DNA of 64,000 nt from Nonomuraea pusilla (GTDB lineage: Bacteria > Actinomycetota > Actinomycetes > Streptosporangiales > Streptosporangiaceae). The stretch spans positions 124,001 to 188,000 of the forward strand of contig NZ_FOBF01000007.1 of assembly GCF_900109355.1 (NCBI RefSeq). Direction: 5' to 3'. How positions within the stretch are numbered: the stretch's first letter is position 1; the number at the start of each line of letters is the position of its first letter. Under the pieces are notes generated by a model, which saw only the letters and a program-made list of their open reading frames with translations, was not told the DNA's origin and searched no databases. This document shows, piece after piece, positions 25,100 to 35,670 of this stretch. A program made the translations under genes and the position numbers.

Positions 25100-25756
25100 G
25101 TGCGTGTTCTGGTCGCCGAGGACGAGCGCATGCTCGCCGACTCGATCGCCGAGGGGCTGCGCGGGGAGGCCCTGGCCGTGGACGTCGCCTACGACGGCGA
25201 CGCGGCGCTGGAGCGGCTGGCGGTGCACGACTACGACGTGCTGATCCTCGACAGGGACCTGCCGGTCGTGCACGGGGACGAGGTGTGCAGGGAGGTCGTC
25301 GGGCGCGGCGGGATGGTGCGCGTGCTCATGCTGACCGCCGCGGGCGACGTGCGCTCCCGCGTCGAGGGCCTGTCGCTGGGCGCCGACGACTACCTGACCA
25401 AGCCGTTCGCGTTCGAGGAGCTGGTGGCCAGGGTGCACGCGCTCGGCCGCCGCTCCCGCCCCGCCGACCCGCCGATGCTGGAGCGGGCCGGCGTGCGGCT
25501 GGACTGGCGGCACCGGCAGGTCTTCCGCGACGGCCGGTACGTGCCGCTGGCCCGCAAGGAGTTCGGCGTGCTCGCCGAGCTGCTGCGCGCGCGAGGCGCC
25601 GTGGTCTCGGCCGAGGAACTGCTGGAGAAGGTGTGGGACGAGCACATCGACCCGTTCACCAACACCGTGCGCACCACGATGATGAAGCTGCGCAAGAAGC
25701 TCGGCGAGCCGCAGATCATCGAGACGGTGCCGGGATCGGGGTACCGCATCCCATGA
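25100..25756 (+). CDS. OmpR/PhoB family response regulator
   Basis: A 218-residue regulator. GTG at 25100, directly behind GGGGGCAGGA, gives the normal receiver start MRVLVAEDE. The phosphoacceptor is D51 (LILDRDLP), with acidic D/E pair EDE at the N-terminus, T in MLTAAGD and K in LTKPF. The winged-helix domain (~125-218) has the trans-reg-C features (LARKEFGVLAELL, TNTVRTTMMKLRKKLG, VPGSGYRI). It is coupled by ATGA to the histidine kinase. Targets are unknown. Confidence 0.92.
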   Translation: MRVLVAEDERMLADSIAEGLRGEALAVDVAYDGDAALERLAVHDYDVLILDRDLPVVHGDEVCREVVGRGGMVRVLMLTAAGDVRSRVEGLSLGADDYLTKPFAFEELVARVHALGRRSRPADPPMLERAGVRLDWRHRQVFRDGRYVPLARKEFGVLAELLRARGAVVSAEELLEKVWDEHIDPFTNTVRTTMMKLRKKLGEPQIIETVPGSGYRIP

Positions 25757-26910
25757 GCCTGCGCCTGCGTTTCGCCCTGGCCTGCTCGGGGGTGTCGCTG
25801 CTGCTCGGCGCGCTCGCCGTGGCGGGTGTCTACCTCCTCGTCCGCCAGAACCTGGAGTACCGCACCGACCTGCTCACCCCCGACTCCATCACCGTGCTCG
25901 GCGGCCGGTACTTCCCCCGCCACGACGACTACTACGAGGTCGCCAGGGCCAACGCGATGCGGGTGCGCACCGTCTACCAGCGCGACACGCTCGCCGCGGT
26001 CAGGACGACCGGCGCGCTCGTCGTGCTGGCCGCCGCCGCCCTGGCGTTCCCGGTGGGCTGGCGGGCCGCGGCCTGGGTGCTGCGCCCGCTCCGCGCGGTC
26101 ACCGCCACCGCCCGCGAGGTGGCGCAGAGCCACGACCTGACGGCCCGCATGGACTACCGCGGCCCGCGGGACGAGCTGCTGGAGCTGACCGGCATCTTCG
26201 ACACCATGCTGGGCCGGCTGGCACGGTCGTTCGACGGGCAGCGGCGCTTCGTCGCCAACGCCTCCCACGAGCTGCGCACGCCGCTGACCATCAACAGGAC
26301 GCTCGTGGACGTCGCGGTGCGGCGCCCCGACGCGACCGAGGACGTCAAGCGGCTCGGCGAGTCGCTGCTGGTGGTCAACGCCCGCCACGAACGCCTCATC
26401 GACGGCCTGCTCGCGCTGGCCGAGGGCGAGCAGGCGGTGCTCGACCGGCGCCCGTTCGACCTGACGGACGTCGCCGAGCACGTGCTCGACCAGGCCGCGG
26501 CGGAGGCGGCCGAGCGCGAGGTGACCATCCACCGGCTGCTCGACTCGGCGCCGACCAGCGGCGAGACGGTGCTGGTCGAACGGCTCGTCCAGAACCTCGT
26601 GGAGAACGCGATCAGGCACAACCACCCGGAGGGCGAGGTGTGGGTCACCACGCGGCGGCGCGCCGACTGGGTGGAGCTGGTCGTGGCCAACACGGGGCTG
26701 CCGGTGCCGCCGTACGAGATCGAGACGATCTTCGAGCCGTTCCGCCGGCTGCACGGCGACCGGCTGCGGTCGGACCGGGGCAGCGGGCTCGGCCTGTCGA
26801 TCGTGCGCGTGATCACCGACGCGCACGGCGGCGCGGTCGTGGCCAGGCCGAGGGACGAGGGCGGCCTGACCGTCACCGTGGAGCTGCCCGCGGATCAGTC
26901 GGCGCCCTGA
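25753..26910 (+). CDS. Sensor histidine kinase
   Basis: A 385-residue kinase overlapping the regulator stop by 4 nt. It has membrane helix 1 (~8-30), a short extracellular loop (~31-85), membrane helix 2 (~92-115), a HAMP linker, the H box NASHELRTPLT (H172), the N box NLVENAIRHN, the F box region (IFEPFRRL) and the G2 box GSGLGLSIV. The sensor loop is only ~55 residues, so sensing may be intramembrane or via a partner protein. The final 16 nt overlap the NACHT gene convergently. Confidence 0.92.
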   Translation: MSLRLRFALACSGVSLLLGALAVAGVYLLVRQNLEYRTDLLTPDSITVLGGRYFPRHDDYYEVARANAMRVRTVYQRDTLAAVRTTGALVVLAAAALAFPVGWRAAAWVLRPLRAVTATAREVAQSHDLTARMDYRGPRDELLELTGIFDTMLGRLARSFDGQRRFVANASHELRTPLTINRTLVDVAVRRPDATEDVKRLGESLLVVNARHERLIDGLLALAEGEQAVLDRRPFDLTDVAEHVLDQAAAEAAEREVTIHRLLDSAPTSGETVLVERLVQNLVENAIRHNHPEGEVWVTTRRRADWVELVVANTGLPVPPYEIETIFEPFRRLHGDRLRSDRGSGLGLSIVRVITDAHGGAVVARPRDEGGLTVTVELPADQSAP

Positions 26911-29615
26911 TCGGCCTCCCAGAGGTCCTCCTCGCGCATCCCGGCCCGCAGCAGGTCCTCCCAGGTGGCGGCCCGCTCGGCGGGGTCGGACAGCAGGAGG
27001 CGCAGCAGCGGGCGCAGCGCGGCCCGGTCGGCCCCCTCGCGGGTCCACAGCGCGGCGAGCGCCCGGTGCGCCGCCGGTGACGCCGCGCCGGCGCGCAGCA
27101 GCTCGCCGAGCAGCGCCACCCGCTCGTGGTACGGCAGGTCGCGCCCCTCCGCCAGCGACCGCAGCAGCAGGTCGAGCAGGCGGCGCTGGCGCGGCGCGCG
27201 TCCGGTGGCGACGGCGACGACGTCGCCCATGCCGTCGCCCTCCCCCGAGCCGAGGACGACGTCCTCCCCGCCCCCCTCGACCACGCGCCGGGCCGACAGG
27301 GCGGCGACCAGGCCGGTCCAGCCCTCCCGCCCGAGGTGGCCCTTCCACAGATGGGTGAGCGATGCCCACTCCTCCAGCCCCGGCAGGAGCCGCGAGACCG
27401 CGACGGGCCGTCCCGCCACGCCGAGCGCGAGCAGGGTGAGGTTCGCCGAGTACGCCGCCAGCCGCCGGGTGACGGTGTGCCGGACCGGCTCGAACGCGGT
27501 GAAGGCGCGGCGGCGCCGCCCGTGCAGCGACTCGCGCAGCAGGCCGGTCAGCAGCGTCAGGCAGCGGGCGCGCACGGCGGGCGGCAGGTCGTCGAGGAGT
27601 TCCAGGGTGAAGCCCACGGCCGGGCCGCGCTCGGCCAGGCAGGAGAACGAGGTGACGGCGTGCAGCAGGTCGTCGTCGACGCCCTGGCCCAGCGCCAGCG
27701 GCTCCGCCGCCGCGAGGCGGTGCCTGCGGTCGAGGTCGCGCAGCGCGTACACGGTGAGCCAGGCCACGAGGAACTCGCCGAACGTGGCGTGCAGGAAGCC
27801 GAGCCCGCCGCGGCGCACGAGGAAGAACCCGCCCGGCGGGCCGCCCTCGCCGCACAGCGCGGCCACGTCCCGTGCCAGCTCCTCCTCGGGGGCGACCTGG
27901 CGACCCCTCGCGAACAGCGCGAGCGCCGCCGCGGCCTGGCGCAGCGGCTCGCCGTCGGTGTGGTGCCCGATGAGCGTCTCGTACAGGCGGGCCCGGCCGA
28001 TCGGGGCGGGCTCGCGCTGGAGCGCGTTCCCCGCGGCGTCGTACAGCGCGAGCAGCATGAGCAGCAGCGGCCGGCGGGCGAGCTCGCCCTGCGCGAGCGC
28101 CACGTCGGCGGGGAGCGGCTTGAGGTCGCGCCTGGCGAGCGGGGCGCGGTTGGTCTGGTCCCAGATGTCCAGCCACTGGCGCACCTGGTCGTCGTCGAAC
28201 GGCTGGAGCTGCAGCGCGACGAGTCCCTCCGGGCACCTGATCCGGTCGGCGACGACGGTGCGGCTGGTGACGACGGCCGCCACCGGACGGCCGAGCGCCG
28301 CCTCGGCGGCCTGGAACTCCCGGACTCGTTCCAGGTAGTCGTAGCGGGTGCGGGAGCCCTGCAGCAGCTCGTCGAGCCCGTCGATGAGCAGCACGGGCAG
28401 CGCGCCTCCGGCCGCCTCGGCCAGGCCGGGCCAGCGCAGCTCCTCCCCCAGCACCGCCCGCAGGGAGCTCTCGATCTGCTCCGTCACGGGCGCGTCGGGC
28501 GGCACGCGGCTCAGCTCCACCCTGACCGGCAGGAACTCCGACCTGGCCAGCCGCGCGGCCAGCACCTCGGTCAGCGTGGACTTGCCCGAGCCCGGCTCGC
28601 CGAGGACGAGCAGCGGCTCCTGGGTGGCGCGCAGCGACGTCAGGTGCCCGGCGAGGAACGCCTCCACGTCGGGCAGCAGCCGCTGGTCGGCCCACCAGCC
28701 GGGGTCGGCGGGCGCGGAGTCGCGGGCCAGCGCGGCGACCCTGCAGCGCGGCCGGACGTACCCCTCGCCGAGCAGGGGAAGGACGACGTCGCCCGGCGGC
28801 TCGTCGCCCGCCAGGAGGGGCCGGTCGAGCCCGCTCGCGGCCATCCGCACGCGGTGGACCACGGGTGCGTCGCCCAGGCGCGGCGGCGCCAGCTCGGCGA
28901 GCAGCCAGGCCACCCGGGACAGGCCCGTGCCGGGGGGCTGCTCCTCGGTGACCAGGTCGCGCACGCCGAACTCGTGGCTGTCCAGGGCGAGCGCGCGGTA
29001 GCCCTCGTCGTAGAGGCGGACGGCGCGGGCGGGCGGCCCCTCGGCCAGCAGCCGGGGCAGCATGAGCTGCTCCTCGACGCTCAGCTCGTCCCAGACGGCC
29101 ATGCCGCCCGCGTAGCCGGCGACGGCCTCCGACATCCGCAGGTAGGCGCGTTCGACGTCGGCGCGGGTCTCGGCGTGCGTCCGGTGCGGCTCGGGCGCCG
29201 GCAGGCGTTCGAGGAGCAGGCGTGACACGAGCGCCGCGAACCGCTCGGCCACGGGCACCGCGGTCGAGCGCCCGCCGCCGCCGTGGTCGAGCCGTTCCAG
29301 CGTGAACGGCAGCGCGGACTCGCCGAGGGCCTCGAAGTAGGCGGAGACGACGACCACGGCGTGGGCGGCGGCCAGCCGCCGGGTGCGGGTGAACCTGTCG
29401 CCGTCGCGCAGCTCGGGCAGGCGGCCCGCCAGCTCCCCGCCGTAGCGGACGACGGCGTCGCGCAGGTCCGCCAGGCTCGTGCCCAGGCCGGCCCCTCCGG
29501 CCAGGGCCCACCCGGTGCGCTCGGCCGCCGAGGCGAACCTGACGACCTTGGTCAGCCGGGCGTCCTTGCAGCCGAGCACCCTCAGGGCGTCGGCGTAGCT
29601 CAGCGTCTCGATCAT
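26895..29615 (-). CDS. NACHT-domain STAND NTPase
   Basis: A 906-residue protein starting at ATG 29615. Residues ~1-300 form a helical region resembling the NACHT N-terminal helical domains of actinobacterial STAND proteins. The NTPase follows: Walker A LGEPGSGKSTLT (~340), Walker B VLLIDGLDEL (~408) and a sensor region (VAAVVTSRTVV). The C-terminal ~350 residues are helical without clear repeats. NACHT proteins couple ligand recognition to oligomerisation and are known in bacterial antiphage immunity. Here there is no recognisable effector domain. It follows the CoA-ligase gene on the same strand by 42 nt. A defence role is inference. Confidence 0.85.
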   Translation of the reverse strand: MIETLSYADALRVLGCKDARLTKVVRFASAAERTGWALAGGAGLGTSLADLRDAVVRYGGELAGRLPELRDGDRFTRTRRLAAAHAVVVVSAYFEALGESALPFTLERLDHGGGGRSTAVPVAERFAALVSRLLLERLPAPEPHRTHAETRADVERAYLRMSEAVAGYAGGMAVWDELSVEEQLMLPRLLAEGPPARAVRLYDEGYRALALDSHEFGVRDLVTEEQPPGTGLSRVAWLLAELAPPRLGDAPVVHRVRMAASGLDRPLLAGDEPPGDVVLPLLGEGYVRPRCRVAALARDSAPADPGWWADQRLLPDVEAFLAGHLTSLRATQEPLLVLGEPGSGKSTLTEVLAARLARSEFLPVRVELSRVPPDAPVTEQIESSLRAVLGEELRWPGLAEAAGGALPVLLIDGLDELLQGSRTRYDYLERVREFQAAEAALGRPVAAVVTSRTVVADRIRCPEGLVALQLQPFDDDQVRQWLDIWDQTNRAPLARRDLKPLPADVALAQGELARRPLLLMLLALYDAAGNALQREPAPIGRARLYETLIGHHTDGEPLRQAAAALALFARGRQVAPEEELARDVAALCGEGGPPGGFFLVRRGGLGFLHATFGEFLVAWLTVYALRDLDRRHRLAAAEPLALGQGVDDDLLHAVTSFSCLAERGPAVGFTLELLDDLPPAVRARCLTLLTGLLRESLHGRRRRAFTAFEPVRHTVTRRLAAYSANLTLLALGVAGRPVAVSRLLPGLEEWASLTHLWKGHLGREGWTGLVAALSARRVVEGGGEDVVLGSGEGDGMGDVVAVATGRAPRQRRLLDLLLRSLAEGRDLPYHERVALLGELLRAGAASPAAHRALAALWTREGADRAALRPLLRLLLSDPAERAATWEDLLRAGMREEDLWEADQGAD

Positions 29616-29657
29616 CGCGCGGGCGCTCCTCGTCGGGGGTCATGGGCGTCCGTGGGG

Positions 29658-31523
<1,866 letters not shown>

Positions 31524-31567
31524 CCGTCGATCAGATCAGCCGTCCCCCATGAACGCAAGGGTGACGG

Positions 31568-31597
31568 GCGGGAACGCCGGGACCCCGGCGTTCCCGC
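31568..31597 (-). terminator. Hairpin between GNAT and CoA-ligase genes
   Basis: A 13-bp perfect stem (GCGGGAACGCCGG/CCGGCGTTCCCGC) with a GACC loop lies 8 nt after the GNAT stop on the minus strand. It separates that gene from the CoA ligase. Confidence 0.75.
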
Positions 31598-31604
31598 GTG
31601 CGGG

Positions 31605-32534
31605 TCAGGACGCGGACGGGGAGATGACGAGCCTGACGGCGAAGGCGCGGTAGCCGGCGCGCTCGAAGGCCCTCGCCATGGGGACGTTGCCGGTGTCGGT
31701 GTCGGCGACGATCCGCTCGGCCCCGCGCTCGGCGTGCCGGCGGGTGATCTCGCCGAGCAGGTCGTCCACGTAGCCGTGGCCGCGGTGCTCCGGCACGACG
31801 CCGAGGTAGCCGACGACGGGACCGCCGCCGTTCGCGGACGGCAGGGCGACCCCCACGAGGTCGCCGTCCTCCGTGTACGCCAGCCGCCACATCGACCGGT
31901 CGCCGGGCATGGAGCGGTAGTCGGAGACGTCCTCGCGCGCCTGCGCCTCGGCGCCCATGACGGCCGCCGCGCGCCTGGTGTGGTCGTCGAGCGAGCCCTC
32001 GGCCACCCGCATGAACGCGCGGACGAACGCCTCGTCGTCGTCCTCGGGCCGGAAGACGAGCCTGCGCGAGGGGGCGGGCACCGGCGCGCCGGGCGTCCAC
32101 TCGTAGCGGTGGCGTTCGAGCGCGTCGGTCAGCCCGGCGCGGGCGGCGGCCTCCTGCCGCCAGGCGACCGCCGCGGCGGCCTCCTCGTCGTCGCGCCAGC
32201 CGGGCGCGAGGAACAGGTGGTAGTCGGGCCGCGCGCCGTACGCGTCGTGGGCGTGCCGCAGCAGGTCGGCGGCCAGGCCCACCCGGTCACGGACGGACGG
32301 GTGGACGTAGACGCAGTCGAGGGCGAGCGGCCTGTCACCACCGGGGAAGCCCCACCAGACGGCGCGGGCCAGGATCTCGCCGTCCTGCTCGGCGATCCAG
32401 ACGCGGTCGTGGCGGTAGTCGCCGGACCTCAGATGGTCGAGCAGGCGGCCGGGGTGGGCCGAGCTGACGGGCTCGTCCACGACGCAGCGGAGCAGGCGGT
32501 CGAGGTCGGCCTCGACCGTGGAGCGGAAAAGCAC
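31605..32534 (-). CDS. GNAT family acetyltransferase (two-domain)
   Basis: A 309-residue protein. GTG at 32534 is chosen because GGAGGAACC lies directly before it. The N-terminal half is GNAT-like (DRVWIAEQDGEILARAVWW; YVHPSVRDRVGLAADLLR) and the C-terminal half has the acetyl-CoA loop VVPEHRGHGYVDDLLGEI and a GNVPMARAFERAGYR ending. The substrate is unknown. It is flanked by a terminator downstream and a divergent gene upstream. Confidence 0.8.
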   Translation of the reverse strand: MLFRSTVEADLDRLLRCVVDEPVSSAHPGRLLDHLRSGDYRHDRVWIAEQDGEILARAVWWGFPGGDRPLALDCVYVHPSVRDRVGLAADLLRHAHDAYGARPDYHLFLAPGWRDDEEAAAAVAWRQEAAARAGLTDALERHRYEWTPGAPVPAPSRRLVFRPEDDDEAFVRAFMRVAEGSLDDHTRRAAAVMGAEAQAREDVSDYRSMPGDRSMWRLAYTEDGDLVGVALPSANGGGPVVGYLGVVPEHRGHGYVDDLLGEITRRHAERGAERIVADTDTGNVPMARAFERAGYRAFAVRLVISPSAS

Positions 32535-32664
32535 GGTTCCTCCGAAGAGCGGGAAACGGGCACGATCGGCGCCCAACCAACACAGATCACCTCAGCGCCT
32601 CCTTTCTTCCGACTTTTCGGTGCCAGCGGCACTCTAGCGTGAAATATCGCGACAGGATGGCTCT

Positions 32665-33591
32665 GTGAGGTCCAACGACGACACCCTGCCGCTGCAGCCC
32701 CCCATCCGCCTGCCCGCCGAGGCCACGCTCGCGGCGGCGGTGCGCGCCGCCCCGCTCGCCGCCGAGCTGAGACCCGAGGGCGGCGACGCCGAGGTGCTGG
32801 CCTTCTGGGCGGACGCCTGCCGCGAGCGGCTGGCCGGTGACGAGGTCCTGCTGCTGCGCTTCATCCGGATGTTCCTGTCGCGCGAGCCGGTCACCGGCGA
32901 CGTGCCCGCGCCGCTGACCGGCCTCGGCCTGGTGCGCCGGGAGGAGCCCGTCACACTGACGTGGCTCGGCCTGTGGGTGGCCCGCGGGATCGTGGCCGAG
33001 ACCACCGGGCAGGAGATCCCCGTCATGGGCTCGCTCGCCGACAGCGACGCGGCCGGGCTGCTGCACGGGCTGCGCGCCTACCCGGAGCCCGAGCGCGGCG
33101 AGGAGCTGGCCGGCTGGCTCGCGGGCAGGGACAGGGACGGCGCGGTCGCCGACCTCGCGGCGGCCCTGGCCGGGGCCAGCCCGCTGGCCAGGGCCGTCGG
33201 CGTGGAGCTGCTGGCCACCGAGTTCGGCGCGGAGGGCGCCAGGGAGCTCGACAGGCTGCTGGAGGAGTTCCGCCTCGGCGCCGTGATCGCCGCCAGGCTC
33301 GGCAGGGAGGACCGCCCACCCGCGCCCGACGAGATCGCCTGGGTGCTGGTGGACATGGCGGCGGCGCTGCTGGAGTTCGGCGGCGAGACGGGCGAGGTCG
33401 TCGAGTCGATCTCGATGGGCATGGACCCCGCCGAGCAGGCCGGCACCGTCGCCGTCCTCGCCTTCGGCGACCACCCGCAGACCGAGCGGGTGCTGCGGGT
33501 GTTCATCGACCACCACCCGGACGAGCGGGTGTCGGCCGCCGCCCGCAAGGCCCTGCGCCGCCTGCGCGGCCTCGCCGACCTGCGCGCCTGA
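32665..33591 (+). CDS. Helical protein of unknown function
   Basis: A 308-residue protein starting at GTG 32665. It is almost entirely helical and acidic. The C-terminal third (TVAVLAFGDHPQTERVLRVF, HHPDERVSAAARKALRRLR) looks like a HEAT-type repeat pair. No catalytic motif and no family are recognised. It is followed after 26 nt by a DnaJ-type zinc protein, probably in the same transcript, hinting at a protein-interaction role. Confidence 0.7.
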   Translation: MRSNDDTLPLQPPIRLPAEATLAAAVRAAPLAAELRPEGGDAEVLAFWADACRERLAGDEVLLLRFIRMFLSREPVTGDVPAPLTGLGLVRREEPVTLTWLGLWVARGIVAETTGQEIPVMGSLADSDAAGLLHGLRAYPEPERGEELAGWLAGRDRDGAVADLAAALAGASPLARAVGVELLATEFGAEGARELDRLLEEFRLGAVIAARLGREDRPPAPDEIAWVLVDMAAALLEFGGETGEVVESISMGMDPAEQAGTVAVLAFGDHPQTERVLRVFIDHHPDERVSAAARKALRRLRGLADLRA

Positions 33592-33617
33592 TTTCCCCCG
33601 CCGGTAGAGTCGGCACG

Positions 33618-34133
33618 GTGAACGAGCACACGATCGTCCCCAGGGCGGGCATCCTCGGCGACGGGTTCGCCTGCGCGTGCGGCTCCGTCCTGGCCGGGCG
33701 GATGGCCGCCGAGCTGCACGCCACCGAGAACGGCCTGTGCACGGTGTGCCTCGGCTCGGGCGAGGAGCAGGTGGTGCCGGGGCTGAACCGTCCCTGCACG
33801 GCGTGCGTCGGCAGCGGGCGGCGCAAGGAGCAGATCACCTGGCAGCTCGCCCACGCCGAGGCCGAGCACCGCATCACGTTGAGCATGGTGCGCGCGATCG
33901 TGTCGGGGTTCGACGGGCCGTTCCACCTGTCGGAGATCGCCGACACCGTGCGGGCCGGGCTCGACCTGCCGCCCGGCCGCCTGCCGGTCGGGCCCCGGGT
34001 GCGCGACCTGCTGCTGGAGCTGCAGGCCATGGGCGAGATCACCATGCTGTCCGCGCCCGACGAGCTGCTCGGCACCGACCTCGTCCTCTACCGCGACCCG
34101 CGCTGGCAGCGCGCCCGCACGCTCGGTCTCTGA
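33618..34133 (+). CDS. Small protein with DnaJ-type CxxCxGxG zinc motifs
   Basis: A 171-residue protein starting at GTG 33618. Residues ~18-75 contain a CACG element and two CxxCxGxG repeats (CTVCLGSG, CTACVGSG) like the zinc-binding hairpins of DnaJ. There is no J domain and no substrate-binding domain. The C-terminal part is a helical, winged-helix-like region (HLSEIADTVRAGLDLPPGR; VRDLLLELQAMGEI). It may be a nucleic-acid-binding or chaperone-adaptor protein. It is co-oriented with the helical gene upstream. Confidence 0.72.
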   Translation: MNEHTIVPRAGILGDGFACACGSVLAGRMAAELHATENGLCTVCLGSGEEQVVPGLNRPCTACVGSGRRKEQITWQLAHAEAEHRITLSMVRAIVSGFDGPFHLSEIADTVRAGLDLPPGRLPVGPRVRDLLLELQAMGEITMLSAPDELLGTDLVLYRDPRWQRARTLGL

Positions 34134-34168
34134 CCCGGCCCCGGCGTCCATGACGCGGGGCGGGCCGG

Positions 34169-34963
34169 TCAGGCGCGGGCGACGATCTCGCCGTGGAGCA
34201 CCGACAGCCAGGCGTCGGGCGTGTCCGCCCACTCGCGCCAGCCGTCGGACATGCGCCGCAGGTCGTCCCGCGTCGCCGCGCCGGTGGCGAGGGCCTGCTC
34301 CGCCATGGCCGAGTGCAGCACCCTGTCGGCCCACATGCCGCCCCACCACGCCCGGTCGCCCGGCGTGGAGAAGCACCAGGTGGACGACGTCGCCGTGACG
34401 TCCTCGAAGCCCGCCGCGCGGGCCCACGACAGCAGCCGCCGCCCGGCGTCGGGCTCGCCGCCGTTGCCGCGCGCCACCTTCTGGTACAGCGCCATCCACT
34501 CGTCCAGCGCGGGGAGCAGCGGGTACCAGGCGAAGGCGCCGTAGTCGCTGTCGCGGGCGGCGACGTACCCGCCGGGCCTGGTGACGCGGCGCATCTCGCG
34601 CAGCGCCCGCACGGGGTCGCCGACGTGCTGGAGCACCTGGTGGGCGTGCGTGACGCAGAACGTGTCGTCGGGGAAATCCAGCGCGTGGACGTCGGCGACG
34701 GCGAACTCGACGTTGCCCAGCCCGCGGGCGGCGACCTCGGCCCTGGCCAGCCCCAGCGCCTCCTCGGTGACCTCCGACGCCGTGACGCGCGCCACCCTGC
34801 CCGCCAGGTCGGCGGTGATCGTGCCGGGGCCGCTGCCGACGTCCAGGACCGTCATGTGGGGCTTGAGGTGGGGCAGCAGGTAGGCGGCCGAGTTCTCGGC
34901 GGTGCGCCACCGGTGGGAGCGCAGCACGGACTCGTGGTGGCCGTGGGTGTAGACCGCGTCCAT
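34169..34963 (-). CDS. UbiE/COQ5-type SAM methyltransferase
   Basis: A 264-residue protein; the ATG at 34963 follows GAAGGG. SAM motif I is [16 protein letters not shown] (~38-53), motif II is ASEVTEEAL and the later region is [13 protein letters not shown]. The aromatic-rich C-terminal cap ([20 protein letters not shown]) resembles small-molecule methyltransferases. The acceptor is unknown. It is divergent from peptide deformylase across a region with a large inverted repeat. Confidence 0.83.
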   Translation of the reverse strand: MDAVYTHGHHESVLRSHRWRTAENSAAYLLPHLKPHMTVLDVGSGPGTITADLAGRVARVTASEVTEEALGLARAEVAARGLGNVEFAVADVHALDFPDDTFCVTHAHQVLQHVGDPVRALREMRRVTRPGGYVAARDSDYGAFAWYPLLPALDEWMALYQKVARGNGGEPDAGRRLLSWARAAGFEDVTATSSTWCFSTPGDRAWWGGMWADRVLHSAMAEQALATGAATRDDLRRMSDGWREWADTPDAWLSVLHGEIVARA

Positions 34964-35013
34964 GGGAAGGCCCTTCGTCTCGATCACGTCGGATGCCGTC
35001 AACCGTAGCGCCT

Positions 35014-35052
35014 GTCTCACTATTCAGAAGAATGCGTCTTGTATAGTGAGAC
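35014..35052. promoter_or_regulatory. 10-bp inverted repeat with TATAGT, upstream of deformylase
   Basis: GTCTCACTAT (35014-35023) and ATAGTGAGAC (35043-35052) form a perfect inverted repeat with a 19-nt spacer. TATAGT at 35042-35047 looks like a -10 element for the deformylase gene. The core CACTA-N21-TAGTG recurs at 35636-35665 in front of the XRE gene. Confidence 0.55.
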
Positions 35053-35123
35053 GACAAGGCGCATCGACGCGGCGCTCGTACACTTTGTCGCGACACGTTG
35101 GCATCTGCGGAAAGGCGTTGGTC

Positions 35124-35663
35124 GTGGGAGAGGTCCGGCCGATCGTGCACGTCGGTGATCCGGTGCTGCATCACCCCTGCGAGCCGGTGACCCGGTTCGA
35201 CGAGGAACTCGCGGCGCTGGTCGAGGACATGTTCGCGAGCATGTACGCGGCCGACGGCGTGGGCCTGGCCGCCAACCAGATCGGGGTGGCGCTGCGGGTG
35301 TTCGTCTACGACTGCCCCGACGACGCCGGCGAGCACCACAAGGGCGTCGTCGTGAACCCGGTGCTGGAGCTGCCCGGCCTGAGCGAGCGCCGGCTCGACC
35401 CGGGCGACGAGGGCTGCCTGTCGGTCCCCGGCCAGTACGCGCCGCTCCCCCGCCCCGACCGGGCGGCCGTGCGCGGCTTCGACGCCGCGGGCGAGCCGGT
35501 CACGGTCGAGGGCACCGGGCTGCTGGCCCGCTGCCTGCAGCACGAGACCGACCACCTCGACGGCTACCTGTACATCGACCGGCTCCCCGCCAAGCGCCGC
35601 AAGCAGGTCCTGGCGGCGTACGAGGCGAGCAGATCCACTAAAGAGGACGTATCACCGCTATAG
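35124..35663 (+). CDS. def: Peptide deformylase
   Basis: A 179-residue metallohydrolase removing the N-terminal formyl group from nascent proteins. All three motifs are present: [10 protein letters not shown] (~47-56), EGCLSVPG (metal Cys, ~100) and HETDHLDG (two metal His and catalytic Glu, ~142-149). GTG at 35124, with AAAGG 9 nt upstream, gives a standard start. It lies outside the usual fmt/def cluster and has its own promoter sharing an inverted repeat with the XRE gene, so it may be a secondary, condition-specific deformylase. Confidence 0.92.
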   Translation: MGEVRPIVHVGDPVLHHPCEPVTRFDEELAALVEDMFASMYAADGVGLAANQIGVALRVFVYDCPDDAGEHHKGVVVNPVLELPGLSERRLDPGDEGCLSVPGQYAPLPRPDRAAVRGFDAAGEPVTVEGTGLLARCLQHETDHLDGYLYIDRLPAKRRKQVLAAYEASRSTKEDVSPL

Positions 35664-35667
35664 TGGA
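35634..35667. promoter_or_regulatory. Inverted repeat TCCACTA-N20-TAGTGGA at the XRE promoter
   Basis: The 7-bp arms (35634-35640 and 35661-35667) flank a TATAGT -10-like element (35660-35665) only a few bases before the ATG at 35671. The transcript would therefore start at or near the start codon. It resembles the repeat upstream of the deformylase gene, suggesting one regulator, perhaps the XRE protein itself. Confidence 0.5.
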
Positions 35668-35670
35668 GGA

